From: Mesorhizobium sp. Pch-S | GTDB taxonomy: Bacteria; Pseudomonadota; Alphaproteobacteria; Rhizobiales; Rhizobiaceae | Direction: 5' to 3' | Assembly (NCBI RefSeq): GCF_004136315.1 | Contig: NZ_CP029562.1 | Coordinates: 5,169,501-5,233,500, forward strand | Length of the DNA stretch: 64,000 nt | Shown here: positions 50,324 through 59,728 of the stretch, piece by piece | Layout: the number at the start of each line of letters is the position of its first letter | Position numbering within the stretch: the stretch's first letter is position 1 | Program-made: the position numbers and the translations under genes | The notes under the pieces: model-generated | The model's input: the letters and a program-made list of their open reading frames with translations, nothing else | Database searches by the model: none | Told to the model about the DNA's origin: nothing

Positions 50324-52909
50324 TCATCCCCGCATCTTTTCGCCGCTCGGATCGAAGGGCGGTTCGATGTTGATGCGAGCAGGGCGGCGGTGGCCGAGGA
50401 TCTCGATCTCGAACATGCCGACGCTTTCGTCCTCGGCCAGTGCGGCCGGAACGTAACCCTGCGCCATCGACTTCTGCACATAGTGTGCGTAGCCACCCGA
50501 CGTAATCCAGCCGACAACGCGCCATTCACCATCGACGATGCCGCGCACGCCTGAGGCGCCTTGCGCGGCAGTCGAACCGCGCACTTCCTTGCCGAATTCG
50601 TCAAAACGCGGCGCACCGTAGCCGTGCGGCTTCTCGACCGTGCCGTAGTCGGTGGGAACCCTGGCCCAGATCGGCTCGTCGCCCATCACATCGGCATCGG
50701 CTGCATCCACGAGAAAGGAGACGCGACGCAGCTTGGAACCCTTGCCGTTGGCCAGTTCAGCCTGTTCGCCCGCTGCGGGTTCGCGGCCGATGAAGTCGTT
50801 CTTCTCCATCTTGATGAAGCGGTCCATCGCTCCTTCGAACGGGCCGTAGATCGGCCTGAGCTCACGGAACCATGTCGGGAAGTTCTTCTCCAGGCGCATG
50901 GCAAGCAGTGCGCGCATGCCGAAGTCGACGATGCCAAATTCCGCCCCAGCTTCCTTGATGGCGGCATAAACAAGCCGCTGATAGGCTGGCTGCATCCAGA
51001 TTTCATAACCGAGATCACCGGTATAGGTGATGCGGTTGACCAGGCATGGCGCACCGCCAACGGCCATCTCGCGGAAATCCATGAACCGGAAGGCCTTGGA
51101 CGACACGTCGATGTCGGTCAGTTTTTGCAGCAGCTCCTGGCTTTTCGGTCCGGCAATGGAGAGACCGACAAGGGTCTGGTCGAAGCGGTGGATGCGAACC
51201 GAGCCGTCCTTCGGCAGATGCTTCTCGAACCAGCGCATGTGATACTTCTGCGCCGCAGACGAACCCCAGATCATGAACTTGTCGTCACCGGTCTTGGCGA
51301 TGGTGAAGTCACCGATCAGCTTGCCGAATTCGTTCAGCATCGGCGTCAACACGATGCGGCCCTTTTTCGGCATGCGGTTGGTCATCAGGCGATTCAGGAA
51401 ATCCTCGGAAGCCGTTCCGCTGACTTCATATTTCGCGAAATTGGCGATTTCGGTGACGCCGACGCGCTCGCGTACGGCACGCACTTCATTGCCGATATGT
51501 TCGAAGTCGTTGGAGCGGTGGAAAGAGACGACGTCCTTTGGCTCCGTTCCCTTCGGCGCGAACCAGAGCGGTGTCTCCAGGCCCCAGCTGTCACCCATGA
51601 CGGCATTGTTGGCCACCATCGTGTCGTAGAGCGGGGTGGTCTGAGCCGGGCGAGCCGCCGGCAGCTCTTCGTTCGGGAAGCGGATCGAGAATCGGCGCGA
51701 GTAGTTTTCGCGCACCTTGGCATTTGTGTAGCGCAGGCTCGCCCATTCGCCGAAGCGGGCTACATCCATGCCCCAGACGTCGAAACCGGGATCGCCGTTC
51801 ACCATCCAGTTGGACAGGGCAAGGCCGACGCCGCCCCCCTGGCTGAAGCCGGCCATAACCGCGCAGGCACACCAGAAGTTGGTCAGGCCTTGTACGGGAC
51901 CTACCAGCGGGTTGCCGTCGGGCGCGAAGGTGAAGGGGCCATTGATGATTTGCTTGATGCCGGCATTGGCGATGCCCGGGAAGTGCTTGAAGCCGATTTC
52001 CAGCGAGGGCGTGATGCGGTCGATGTCGGGCTGCAGCAGCTCGTGCCCGAAGTCCCAGGGCGTGTTCACCGGCGACCACGGCTTGCAGGCCTTTTCATAG
52101 GTGCCGAGCAGGATGCCGTTGCGCTCCTGGCGTGTGTAGATCTCACCCTTGAAGTCGAGCACGCCGACCATCTCGCGGCCGGTCGACTTGTTGAATTCCT
52201 CGACCTCTTTCATGGGTTCTGTCAGCAGATACATGTGCTCCATGGCCAGCAGTGGCAGCTCGACGCCGACCATGCGGCCGACTTCGCGAGCCCACAGGCC
52301 ACCGCAGTTGACGACGTGCTCCGCCTTCACCGTGCCTTGCTCGGTGATGACGTTCCAGGTGCCGTCGACTTCCTGGGTCAATTCGATGACGCGGTTGCGC
52401 AGCACGATTTCGGCGCCCAGTTTCTTGGCTGCCTTGGCATAGGCGTGCGTGGTGCCGGACGGATCGAGATGGCCTTCGACGGGATCCCACATGGCGCCGA
52501 CGAAATTCGTCTCGTCCATCAGCGGGAACATTGCCTTGGCTTCCGAAGGGGTGATCAGCTCGGTGTCCATGCCGAGATAGCGGCCCTTGGCGTGGGCGAG
52601 CCTCAGGAAGTCCATCCGCTCCGGCGTGTCGGCCATCATGATGCCGCCCGTCAGGTGCAGCGAACAGGACTGTCCGGAAAGCTCCTCCAGCTCCTTGTAG
52701 AGCTGCACGGTGTAGGCCTGCAGCTTGGCGACGTTGGGATCGCCATTCAGCGTGTGGAAACCGCCGGCGGCGTGCCAGGACGAGCCGGACGTGAGCTCCG
52801 AGCGCTCGATCAACATGACATCGGTCCAGCCGGCTTTTGCCAGGTGGTAGAGGACCGAACAGCCAACGACGCCGCCGCCGATCACAACCGCTTTAACGTG
52901 GGATTTCAT
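50324..52909 (-). CDS. Dimethylglycine/sarcosine dehydrogenase-like FAD/GcvT protein
   Basis: An 861-residue protein: DAO domain (VVIGGGVVGCSVLYHLAKAG), covalent-FAD motif SGSSWHAAGGFHTLNGDPNV with His46, FAO_M region (SIRFPNEELPAARP), GcvT (ANFAKYEVSGTASEDFLNRL; ITYTGDLGYEIWMQPAYQR) and GcvT-C (WITSGGYAHYVQKSMAQGYV). It is closer to mitochondrial-type DMGDH than the protein at 12315. It demethylates an N-methyl amine and passes the carbon to THF. It is co-transcribed with mttB2 (82-bp gap) and the DddP-like gene (3-bp gap), which points to one catabolic route: MttB2 removes one methyl, this enzyme the next. Confidence 0.9.
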   Translation of the reverse strand: MKSHVKAVVIGGGVVGCSVLYHLAKAGWTDVMLIERSELTSGSSWHAAGGFHTLNGDPNVAKLQAYTVQLYKELEELSGQSCSLHLTGGIMMADTPERMDFLRLAHAKGRYLGMDTELITPSEAKAMFPLMDETNFVGAMWDPVEGHLDPSGTTHAYAKAAKKLGAEIVLRNRVIELTQEVDGTWNVITEQGTVKAEHVVNCGGLWAREVGRMVGVELPLLAMEHMYLLTEPMKEVEEFNKSTGREMVGVLDFKGEIYTRQERNGILLGTYEKACKPWSPVNTPWDFGHELLQPDIDRITPSLEIGFKHFPGIANAGIKQIINGPFTFAPDGNPLVGPVQGLTNFWCACAVMAGFSQGGGVGLALSNWMVNGDPGFDVWGMDVARFGEWASLRYTNAKVRENYSRRFSIRFPNEELPAARPAQTTPLYDTMVANNAVMGDSWGLETPLWFAPKGTEPKDVVSFHRSNDFEHIGNEVRAVRERVGVTEIANFAKYEVSGTASEDFLNRLMTNRMPKKGRIVLTPMLNEFGKLIGDFTIAKTGDDKFMIWGSSAAQKYHMRWFEKHLPKDGSVRIHRFDQTLVGLSIAGPKSQELLQKLTDIDVSSKAFRFMDFREMAVGGAPCLVNRITYTGDLGYEIWMQPAYQRLVYAAIKEAGAEFGIVDFGMRALLAMRLEKNFPTWFRELRPIYGPFEGAMDRFIKMEKNDFIGREPAAGEQAELANGKGSKLRRVSFLVDAADADVMGDEPIWARVPTDYGTVEKPHGYGAPRFDEFGKEVRGSTAAQGASGVRGIVDGEWRVVGWITSGGYAHYVQKSMAQGYVPAALAEDESVGMFEIEILGHRRPARINIEPPFDPSGEKMRG

Positions 52910-52991
52910 GGAGTTATTTCTCGATCTGGATTGTTTGATTCATGTTGCGGGGCAGCCTGACCCGCTGATTAAGAGTCAGCGGCTCGCCCGC

Positions 52992-54569
52992 TCAAAAATC
53001 AGTCGGGGCGCCGCCCTCGGCGATGCGCCGGTCGACAAAGGCGTTGAGTTCCTCGCGAATGGCCGGATCCATGTAAGGCTCCTCATAGCTCGCCAGGCGC
53101 TCCTTCCAGACGCGGTTGGCTTTCTCCATGGCGGTTGGGGAGCCTGCCTCGGCCCAGGTCTCGAAATTGCGCCAGTCGGAAAGGATCGGCGAATAGAAGG
53201 CGGTCTTGTACCGAGACTGGGTATGCGGCGTGCCGAAGAAATGGCCGCCGGGACCGACGTCGCGGATGGCATCGACGGCAAGCGCGTCCTCGGACAGTTC
53301 GAGCGGCGTCAGGAATTCCGCCACCATCTGCAGGAGGTCGATGTCGAGGATCATCTTTTCGTAGGAGCAGCGCAGGCCGCCTTCCAGCCAACCGGCGCCG
53401 TGCATCATGAAATTGCCGCCACCCTGGACGACGCCCCACAACGAGAACACGCTTTCATAGGCAGCCTGTGCATCCACCGTGTTGGCGGCACAGGTGTTGG
53501 AGGTGCGGTAGGGCAGGTTGTAGCGGCGCGCCAGCTGGCCGCCGACCACCTGCGCCTTCATGTATTCCGGCGTGCCGAAGGCAGGTGCGCCGGACTTCAT
53601 ATCGACATTGGAGGTGAACCCGCCATAACCCACCGGCGCGCCTTTGCGGACCATCTGGGTGAAGGCGATGCCGGCAAGCGCTTCGGCATTCTGCAGGACC
53701 AGCGCGCCGGCGATCGTAACGGGTGCCATGGCGCCTGAAAGGGTGAACGGCGTCACGACGACGATCTGGCCCATGGACGACATCTGGATGATGCCTTCCA
53801 TCATCGGGACATCGAGCTTCAGCGGCGAGTTGGTGTTGATGATGGTGTAGAGCGACGGCTCTTCCATCATCTGCTCGCGCGAGATGCCGCGTGCGATGCG
53901 GGCGATCTCGATGCCGTCGACATTGCGTTCCTTGCCGAGGGAATAGGCATGGAAGGCCTTGTCGGTCAGGATCGCGAGGTCGCGGATGCATTCGAGATGC
54001 CGGACCGACGGGTGGATGTCGATCGGCTCGACCGGATAGCCGCCGGTCATCTGCAAGATGTTGTGCATCTGCGCGAGCTTGAGGAAATTGCGATAGTCGC
54101 GCTGGTTGCCCGGCCGGCGACCGCTGTCGAGATCGGAACAGTTGGGCGCCGAGGCCATCTGCGCGAAGATCGTGTTGTTCCCGCCGAAGCGCAGATTGTG
54201 TGCCGGATTGCGGGCATGAATGGTGAATTCGCTGGGCGCATGGGAGATCAGCTCGAGGATCATGTCCGCATCGAAACGGACGCGGAACTCGCCTTCGCGC
54301 ACATCGGCGCCGTGCGCTTTCATGATGCGTCGGGCTTCATCGTGCAGCACGTCGACGCCGATTTCCTTGAGCACGCGCAACGAGGCGAGGTGGATCGATT
54401 CCAGCTCGTCGTCGGAGATCAGCCTGGTCGGCGCGAAAGGAATCTTGAGCTGCCGGAAGGCTGGCTGATCGAAGGCGGCGGCGCCAGCGGCGCGCTTGCC
54501 GGCGCGTCCGCCACGACGGGCGCGATCGGTGGCCAGGGCCGGTTCGGCGGGGTGCAGCGCGGCGGTCAT
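52992..54569 (-). CDS. Trimethylamine methyltransferase family protein (non-pyrrolysine MttB), paralogue 2
   Basis: A 525-residue protein with the MttB barrel: LESIHLASLRVLKEIGVDVL, NNTIFAQMASAPNCSDLDSG, LQMTGGYPVEPIDIHPSVRH, TIINTNSPLKLDVPMMEGII, TPFTLSGAMAPVTIAGALVL and MMHGAGWLEGGLRCSYEKMI. There is no in-frame amber codon. The N-terminus has a short basic segment (DRARRGGRAGKR). GAGG stands 6 bases before ATG 54569; the ATG at 54581 overlaps that ribosome site and is rejected. It is the first gene of an operon with DMGDH-like and DddP-like genes but has no corrinoid gene beside it, so it must use the carrier at 33375 or one outside the window. Confidence 0.9.
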   Translation of the reverse strand: MTAALHPAEPALATDRARRGGRAGKRAAGAAAFDQPAFRQLKIPFAPTRLISDDELESIHLASLRVLKEIGVDVLHDEARRIMKAHGADVREGEFRVRFDADMILELISHAPSEFTIHARNPAHNLRFGGNNTIFAQMASAPNCSDLDSGRRPGNQRDYRNFLKLAQMHNILQMTGGYPVEPIDIHPSVRHLECIRDLAILTDKAFHAYSLGKERNVDGIEIARIARGISREQMMEEPSLYTIINTNSPLKLDVPMMEGIIQMSSMGQIVVVTPFTLSGAMAPVTIAGALVLQNAEALAGIAFTQMVRKGAPVGYGGFTSNVDMKSGAPAFGTPEYMKAQVVGGQLARRYNLPYRTSNTCAANTVDAQAAYESVFSLWGVVQGGGNFMMHGAGWLEGGLRCSYEKMILDIDLLQMVAEFLTPLELSEDALAVDAIRDVGPGGHFFGTPHTQSRYKTAFYSPILSDWRNFETWAEAGSPTAMEKANRVWKERLASYEEPYMDPAIREELNAFVDRRIAEGGAPTDF

Positions 54570-54843
54570 GGTAATCCTCATGCGATTTTATCGCCGCATA
54601 ATGGACCGCCGGCCGATCCGCCATTGCGGAGGCGGCGACCACTAGAGCAAGCAAAGCGACATGACATCTGTCCTGTCAGCAGTGTTTGGCGGACGGTCGA
54701 AAATCAGCGCAAGCCAATGTGAACGGCGTTACAGTCGCGCCATGAGAACGGTCTAGAGTGCCCGCGCGCCGGAATCTTTCGGACGGATTGCGTGGTCTCG
54801 GCCTCGCTTCATGCTTTTCCGGTGCCAGCCTGGGGAGGATGTC
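54570..54843. other. Divergent region between mttB2 and the PLD-like gene
   Basis: No gene supported. It contains CTAGAGC at 54643 and a TCTAGAG at 54753, related to the ends of the repeat elements. No GTCGCAAA or ATAAAGA-type operator is seen, unlike at mttB1. Confidence 0.5.
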
Positions 54844-56748
54844 ATGGCCGATGTGGTACGGGTGCGGGCGGCGACCAACAACGAGGTCGCATTCATCGCC
54901 TGGGATGTCGACGGCATGATTCCGGGCTGCCTCGGTTTCGAGCTCGTACGGCTCTATCCCGACACGGGGGAAGAGCGCTGCCTGGCTTCCTGGGTGCCAT
55001 TCAAGGGACAACGCAACAAGGACTGGATTCCTCAGGATACCGGCGTATGGCCGGTGCAGAAGACCTTCTGGCGTGACCTCACGGTGCGTCGGCGGCGTGA
55101 CAGCCTGACCATGCGGCCCGATGGCGAAATGATCGCCTATCGCGTGCGTCCCGTGGGCGCCATGAAGGCCGGGCTGGACCCGGTGCCTGTTCGCCCCCCC
55201 GAGGTCGATGGAAGGCGCACCTATACCGGCGCGCAGCGGCCGCTCGGCTATCTGGGGCAGGGGGCAGTCAGCCCGACGATCTTCCTTGGTTCGATGTTCG
55301 GCAAGGCGCGCGTCGCCTTCACCAATGGCGTATTGTCGACGCAATGGATGTCGCGCGCGCTGGCTGAGGCAGGCATCAAGGTCGGCCAGCGCGATAAGAT
55401 CCGGGAAGAGCTGCAGGACCGCAACAGCAAGATCCGCGCCTATCTCCACGGCGATGTGCCCGACGTCTTGACCAGCCTGATGGCGCGGGCAAAGGCCGAA
55501 GGCGGATCGGTGCGGCTGGCACTCTATGAACTTGGCGACGATGCGCTGCGCAATGCCATCATCGCGGCCAAGGACAATGTCGAGGTGATCCTGTCGAATT
55601 CCGGCAAGGATACGCAGACCAAGAAATGGGATTTCGGCAATGCACCCTATCGCAAGTCACTGCGCGATGCTGGCGTGACGGTGACCGACCGGCTCTTCAA
55701 CAACAACCATATCGGCCACAACAAGTTCGCGGTCTATCGCGACAGGCATGGTGTGCCGCAGGCTGTGATGACTGGCTCGACCAACTGGACGACGACCGGC
55801 ATCTGCGGCCAGTCCAACAATGCATTCATTCGTGATGATCCGGAAATGGCGAGCATTTTCAACGATTACTGGGAGCGGATGAAGGCCGACGTGTTTCCAG
55901 CGCCGCAGCGCGAGGATGCACCGGGTCACGCCATCCAGACGCAGGGCGCGACATTTCGCAAAGACAATCACATCGCCAATCCGCTGAACGGCCAAAGTGC
56001 ACCCGTCGACGGCATGACAATATGGTTCTCGCCGAACGATCCGGACCGCAACAAGAAGACGTTGTCGGTTCGGCCGGTCGATCTGGAAGATGTGTTCAAC
56101 CGCATCCGGGCGGCCCGGAAGGCCGTGCTGTTCCTGGTGTTCAATCCCTCGCGCCGTGGCGACAATTCGATCGTTGCCGAAGCCGTTGCCGCCGCCAGGG
56201 CAAATCGTGACCTGATCGTGCAGGGTGCAATCAGCGATCAGGCAGCGATGCCGAACTACGTGCCGTCGACGCGGGACCCGGTCACGCGCAAATCCAACAA
56301 TGACGGCAAGTCGCCGTTCGTATTCCCCGAGAAGGTATGGGAGATGCCGAATGTTTCCATCGTACGCGCCGCGAACCTGACCGGAGCCTCTATCGCGACG
56401 GATTTCCAAGCCGAAGTGCTGACGATCGGCCATGCCATCGTCCACGACAAGATCGTCATCATCGACCCGATGGAAGACAACGCCACGGTGATCACGGGCA
56501 GCCACAACCTCGGCTACAAGGCTTCCTACGAAAACGACGAGAACCTCGTCATCGTCGAGGGAGACAAGACGTTCGCGGCCGCCTACGCGGTACATTGTCT
56601 GGACGTGTTCGATCATTACAAGTTCCGCGCCTGGCGGCGCACGCTGGGCAAAGGACCGTCGGCCGACGATGGTCTGCGCATCGACGACAGCTGGCTGAAG
56701 CCATACGCTCAGGGCAGGAAGGGAGCACTGGCGCGCTATTTCCCGTGA
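54844..56748 (+). CDS. Phospholipase-D-like (two HKD motifs) protein
   Basis: A 634-residue protein with two HxK motifs: HNKFAVYRDRHGVPQAVMTG then STNWT (about 300), and HDKIVIIDPMEDNATVITGS then HNLGY (about 550). Between them FSPNDPDRNKKTLSVRPVDL starts the second catalytic half. No signal peptide. PLD-fold enzymes cleave phosphodiesters of lipids or nucleic acids; the N-terminal 190 residues (VAFIAWDVDGMIPGCLGFEL) are not recognised. GGGGAGGA precedes ATG 54844. It is divergent from mttB2 with a 274-bp region between. Confidence 0.82.
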   Translation: MADVVRVRAATNNEVAFIAWDVDGMIPGCLGFELVRLYPDTGEERCLASWVPFKGQRNKDWIPQDTGVWPVQKTFWRDLTVRRRRDSLTMRPDGEMIAYRVRPVGAMKAGLDPVPVRPPEVDGRRTYTGAQRPLGYLGQGAVSPTIFLGSMFGKARVAFTNGVLSTQWMSRALAEAGIKVGQRDKIREELQDRNSKIRAYLHGDVPDVLTSLMARAKAEGGSVRLALYELGDDALRNAIIAAKDNVEVILSNSGKDTQTKKWDFGNAPYRKSLRDAGVTVTDRLFNNNHIGHNKFAVYRDRHGVPQAVMTGSTNWTTTGICGQSNNAFIRDDPEMASIFNDYWERMKADVFPAPQREDAPGHAIQTQGATFRKDNHIANPLNGQSAPVDGMTIWFSPNDPDRNKKTLSVRPVDLEDVFNRIRAARKAVLFLVFNPSRRGDNSIVAEAVAAARANRDLIVQGAISDQAAMPNYVPSTRDPVTRKSNNDGKSPFVFPEKVWEMPNVSIVRAANLTGASIATDFQAEVLTIGHAIVHDKIVIIDPMEDNATVITGSHNLGYKASYENDENLVIVEGDKTFAAAYAVHCLDVFDHYKFRAWRRTLGKGPSADDGLRIDDSWLKPYAQGRKGALARYFP

Positions 56749-56879
56749 TGCGTCATGGCCAAAGACAACTCCCGGGGTGGAGCAAGCGATCTTGCCTATG
56801 CGGCCCTTTCCACCGTTGTGATGAACGGCTAGCACCCGGACACCGTTGACCCCGAAGATGGGCGCGGTCGGGAGGGATG

Positions 56880-58067
56880 ATGGCCGCTGCAGAGCGCTGC
56901 GAGAATGAGTTGACGACCAATTGGGCTGCGATCGCGGGCGTGATCGCGACCGTGTCGGTCTTCGCCATCGCGCAGGGCCTCACCTATCCACTGCTGTCTT
57001 TCATCCTGCAGCGGCAAGGCGTGTCGCCGGCGATGATCGGCCTTTCCGCGGCCATGACGCCGATCGGCTTCATCGTATCCTCACCATTGATCCCGTCATT
57101 GACACGGCGGTTCGGGGCCGGGCGCACGGCGCTGACCTGTGCCGCTCTCTCGGCGCTGGCACTGGCGCTCGTCGGCCTGACCTACAATGTCTACGCCTGG
57201 TTTCCGCTGCGCTTCATGATCGGTGTCGTCACCAATCCGCTCTATGTGCTGAGCGAAGTGTGGATGATCGCGCTGGCGCCGCCGGCGAGGCGAGGGCGCA
57301 TCATGGGCGTCTATTCCACGCTGATCTCCGCAGGTTTTGCCACAGGGCCATTGTGTCTGCTGCTGGTCGGCACCGAGGGTTGGGCGCCGTTTCTGGTGGG
57401 CATCGTTGCCTTCGTCCTCTGCGGCAGTTGTCTTGCGCTGGTCCTGCCCAAGTTGCCCAGGGTCGACCAGACCGGTCACCACGTTTCGGTTTTGGGCTTC
57501 ATGCCATTGGCCGTGCTCCTGCTTGTGGCGGTGGTCGTGGCTGCAGGATTCGAGCAGGCGGTGTTGGCGCTTCTGCCGGTCTACGGCACGCATTTCGGCA
57601 TCGCCGAGGCGCGCATGTCGGCGTTGCTGACTGCGATGATCGCCGGCAACATCGCCATGCAGGTGCCGCTCGGCCTGCTGGCAGAGCGGCTTTCGGCGCA
57701 GGCCGTGCGGCTGGGCTGCGTCGTGGCAACGTTGGCGGGTTGCGCACTGTTGCCAATGATGATCACCACGCCATTGATCTGGCCGTTCCTGTTCGTTCTT
57801 GGTGCGGTATCCTACGGCATCTACACAATGACCATCATCGAACTCGGCGAGCGTTTCACGGGCCAGGCCCTCATTGCCGGCAACGCTGCCTTTTCGCTGA
57901 TGTGGGGCGTTGGTGGCATCGTCATGCCGCCGCTTGCCGGTGGCGCCATGTCCCTGTTCGGCGCAGCCGGTTTGCCGGCGACATTGGGGGTGATCTGCCT
58001 TGTTCTCATGGTCGCCAGTGTGGTGGCCATGCGTGGTGGGTTGAACAGCCGTCACAGGGTCGGCTAG
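56880..58067 (+). CDS. MFS transporter (YcaD-like)
   Basis: A 395-residue protein with 12 helices, starting AAIAGVIATVSVFAIAQGLT, with SLTRRFGAGRTALTCAALSA and APPARRGRIMGVYSTLISAG (motif A-like loop), and IELGERFTGQALIAGNAAFS. It resembles the YcaD/CynX-type group of small MFS carriers; substrate unknown. GGAGGG lies just before two ATGs (56877, 56880); the second gives better spacing. Its TAG stop lies in CTAGAG, the same word that begins the repeat elements. Confidence 0.82.
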   Translation: MAAAERCENELTTNWAAIAGVIATVSVFAIAQGLTYPLLSFILQRQGVSPAMIGLSAAMTPIGFIVSSPLIPSLTRRFGAGRTALTCAALSALALALVGLTYNVYAWFPLRFMIGVVTNPLYVLSEVWMIALAPPARRGRIMGVYSTLISAGFATGPLCLLLVGTEGWAPFLVGIVAFVLCGSCLALVLPKLPRVDQTGHHVSVLGFMPLAVLLLVAVVVAAGFEQAVLALLPVYGTHFGIAEARMSALLTAMIAGNIAMQVPLGLLAERLSAQAVRLGCVVATLAGCALLPMMITTPLIWPFLFVLGAVSYGIYTMTIIELGERFTGQALIAGNAAFSLMWGVGGIVMPPLAGGAMSLFGAAGLPATLGVICLVLMVASVVAMRGGLNSRHRVG

Positions 58068-58253
58068 AGTATGCTCATGCGCGCTGTAGTGGCCCATCCT
58101 CGCAAGCTCGATATCGCCGTGACGCCTTCGCCGCGCACGCGCCATACCGAGCTTTTGCGACTGTGCGCCCGCATCGGTTATTCGCCGCCTTCCGCCCTTT
58201 GAGAATCCGTCTCCGGTTGTTGCCGGGTTGATTCAAAAGGAAAGGCCAACTCA

Positions 58254-59633
58254 ATGACTTATCAGAATTTTTCGCTGAAGCAGCTTCAGCAGATCGATGC
58301 CGAGCATCATCTGCACCCCTTTACCGACCACAAGGAACTGCGTGGTGCCGGTTCGCGTATCATCACCCACGCCAAGGGGCCATTCATCTATGATTCCGAA
58401 GGCGTCGAAATTCTCGACGGCATGGCCGGCCTCTGGTGCGTCAATGTCGGCTACGGTCGCGACGAACTGGCCGATGCCGCCTACGCCCAGATGAAGGAGT
58501 TGCCTTACTACAATTCCTTCTTCAAGTGCTCGACACCGTCGCCGGTGCTGCTCTCCAAGCGGCTGGCCGAGATCGCTCCAAAGGGCGTGAGCCAGGTCTT
58601 CTACGGCTCGTCGGGCTCGGAAGCCAACGACACGGCGCTTCGGCTGGTGCGTCATTTCTGGACGCTGGAAGGCAAGCCGGAAAAGAACCGCATCATTTCG
58701 CGCAAGAATGCCTACCATGGTTCGACCGTGGCCGGTACTTCGCTCGGCGGCATGGAAGGCATGCACAGCCAACTCGGCGGTGCGGTGCCAAACATCGTCC
58801 ACGTGATGATGCCCTATGCCTACGAACTGGCGCTGCCCGGCGAGAGCGATCATGATTTCGGCCTGCGTGCCGCCAAGGCGGTCGAAGACGCGATCCTCGA
58901 GGCAGGGGCTGAAAATGTCGCGGCCTTCATTGGCGAGCCGATCATGGGCGCCGGTGGCGTCAAGATCCCGCCGGCAAGCTATTGGCCGGAAGTCCAGCGC
59001 ATCTGCCGCAAGCACGACGTACTGCTGATGCTGGACGAAGTGATCACCGGTTATGGTCGTACGGGTGAATGGTTTGCCGCCGACTACTACGGCATCCAGC
59101 CGGACACCATCACCACCGCCAAGGCACTGACCTCCGGCTATCAGCCGCTGTCGGCGCTGCTGGTCGGCGATCGTGTCGCCACGACGCTGATCGAGAAGGG
59201 TGGCGAGTTCTACCATGGCTATACCTATTCCGGTCATCCGGTAGCCTGCGCTGTGGCGATCGCCAACCTGGACATCATCGCCAAGGAGGGGCTGGTCGAA
59301 CGGGTGAAGAATGAGACAGGGCCTTATTTTGCCAAGGCCCTGCAGGAACGCATTGCCGGCCATGATCTGGTTGGCGAGGTCCGTTCGATCGGTCTGATGG
59401 GCGGCATTGAAATCGTCAGGGACAAGGCAACCAAGGAACGGTACTCGCCGGCTGGAAGCGCAGCTGTCACCGTTCGCGACCACGCCATTGCCAACGGCCT
59501 GATGCTGCGCGCTACGGGTGATACGATGATCCTGTCGCCGCCGCTGATCTGGACGCGCGACACGATCGACATGTGCTGCGAACGTCTTGGCAAGGCGCTC
59601 GATCTGGCCAAGGAAGATCTGCGCAAGGCATAG
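58254..59633 (+). CDS. Class III (omega) aminotransferase
   Basis: A 459-residue PLP enzyme: DGMAGLWCVNVGYGRDELAD, FYGSSGSEANDTALRLVRHF, NAYHGSTVAGTSLGG, FIGEPIMGAGGVKIPPASYW, LMLDEVITGYGRTGEWFA and the PLP-lysine in TTAKALTSGYQPLSALLV. It is close to putrescine/beta-alanine/taurine-pyruvate transaminases. It transfers an omega-amino group to pyruvate; beta-alanine, putrescine or taurine are all possible. GGAAAGG lies before the ATG. It is monocistronic, followed by a terminator. Confidence 0.9.
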   Translation: MTYQNFSLKQLQQIDAEHHLHPFTDHKELRGAGSRIITHAKGPFIYDSEGVEILDGMAGLWCVNVGYGRDELADAAYAQMKELPYYNSFFKCSTPSPVLLSKRLAEIAPKGVSQVFYGSSGSEANDTALRLVRHFWTLEGKPEKNRIISRKNAYHGSTVAGTSLGGMEGMHSQLGGAVPNIVHVMMPYAYELALPGESDHDFGLRAAKAVEDAILEAGAENVAAFIGEPIMGAGGVKIPPASYWPEVQRICRKHDVLLMLDEVITGYGRTGEWFAADYYGIQPDTITTAKALTSGYQPLSALLVGDRVATTLIEKGGEFYHGYTYSGHPVACAVAIANLDIIAKEGLVERVKNETGPYFAKALQERIAGHDLVGEVRSIGLMGGIEIVRDKATKERYSPAGSAAVTVRDHAIANGLMLRATGDTMILSPPLIWTRDTIDMCCERLGKALDLAKEDLRKA

Positions 59634-59657
59634 TCGGAGTTGACAGTTTGTCGCAGG

Positions 59658-59685
59658 AAGCCGGCGGAACGATCCGCCGGCTTTT
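59658..59685 (+). terminator. Rho-independent terminator
   Basis: AAGCCGGCGG (59658-59667) pairs with CCGCCGGCTT (59674-59683) and is followed by TT. It ends the aminotransferase message 25 bp after the stop. Confidence 0.85.
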
Positions 59686-59728
59686 GCATTCGCCATTTCA
59701 GGCAAGTCCCATCAACCTGGATCATCCC

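Noticed and set aside
50561..52960. A 799-codon plus-strand frame opposite the DMGDH-like gene
   Set aside because: It has no recognisable domain and low-complexity composition; the minus strand encodes an intact, well-conserved enzyme over the same bases.
34331..54569. Pyrrolysine-containing MttB (amber read-through)
   Set aside because: Both MttB frames are complete without an internal TAG, and no pyl genes are seen, so they belong to the non-pyrrolysine group.
58071..58202. A 43-codon frame (MLMRAVVAHPRKLD...) between the MFS and aminotransferase genes
   Set aside because: No ribosome site, and its start overlaps the CTAGAG repeat word; there is no support beyond an open frame.
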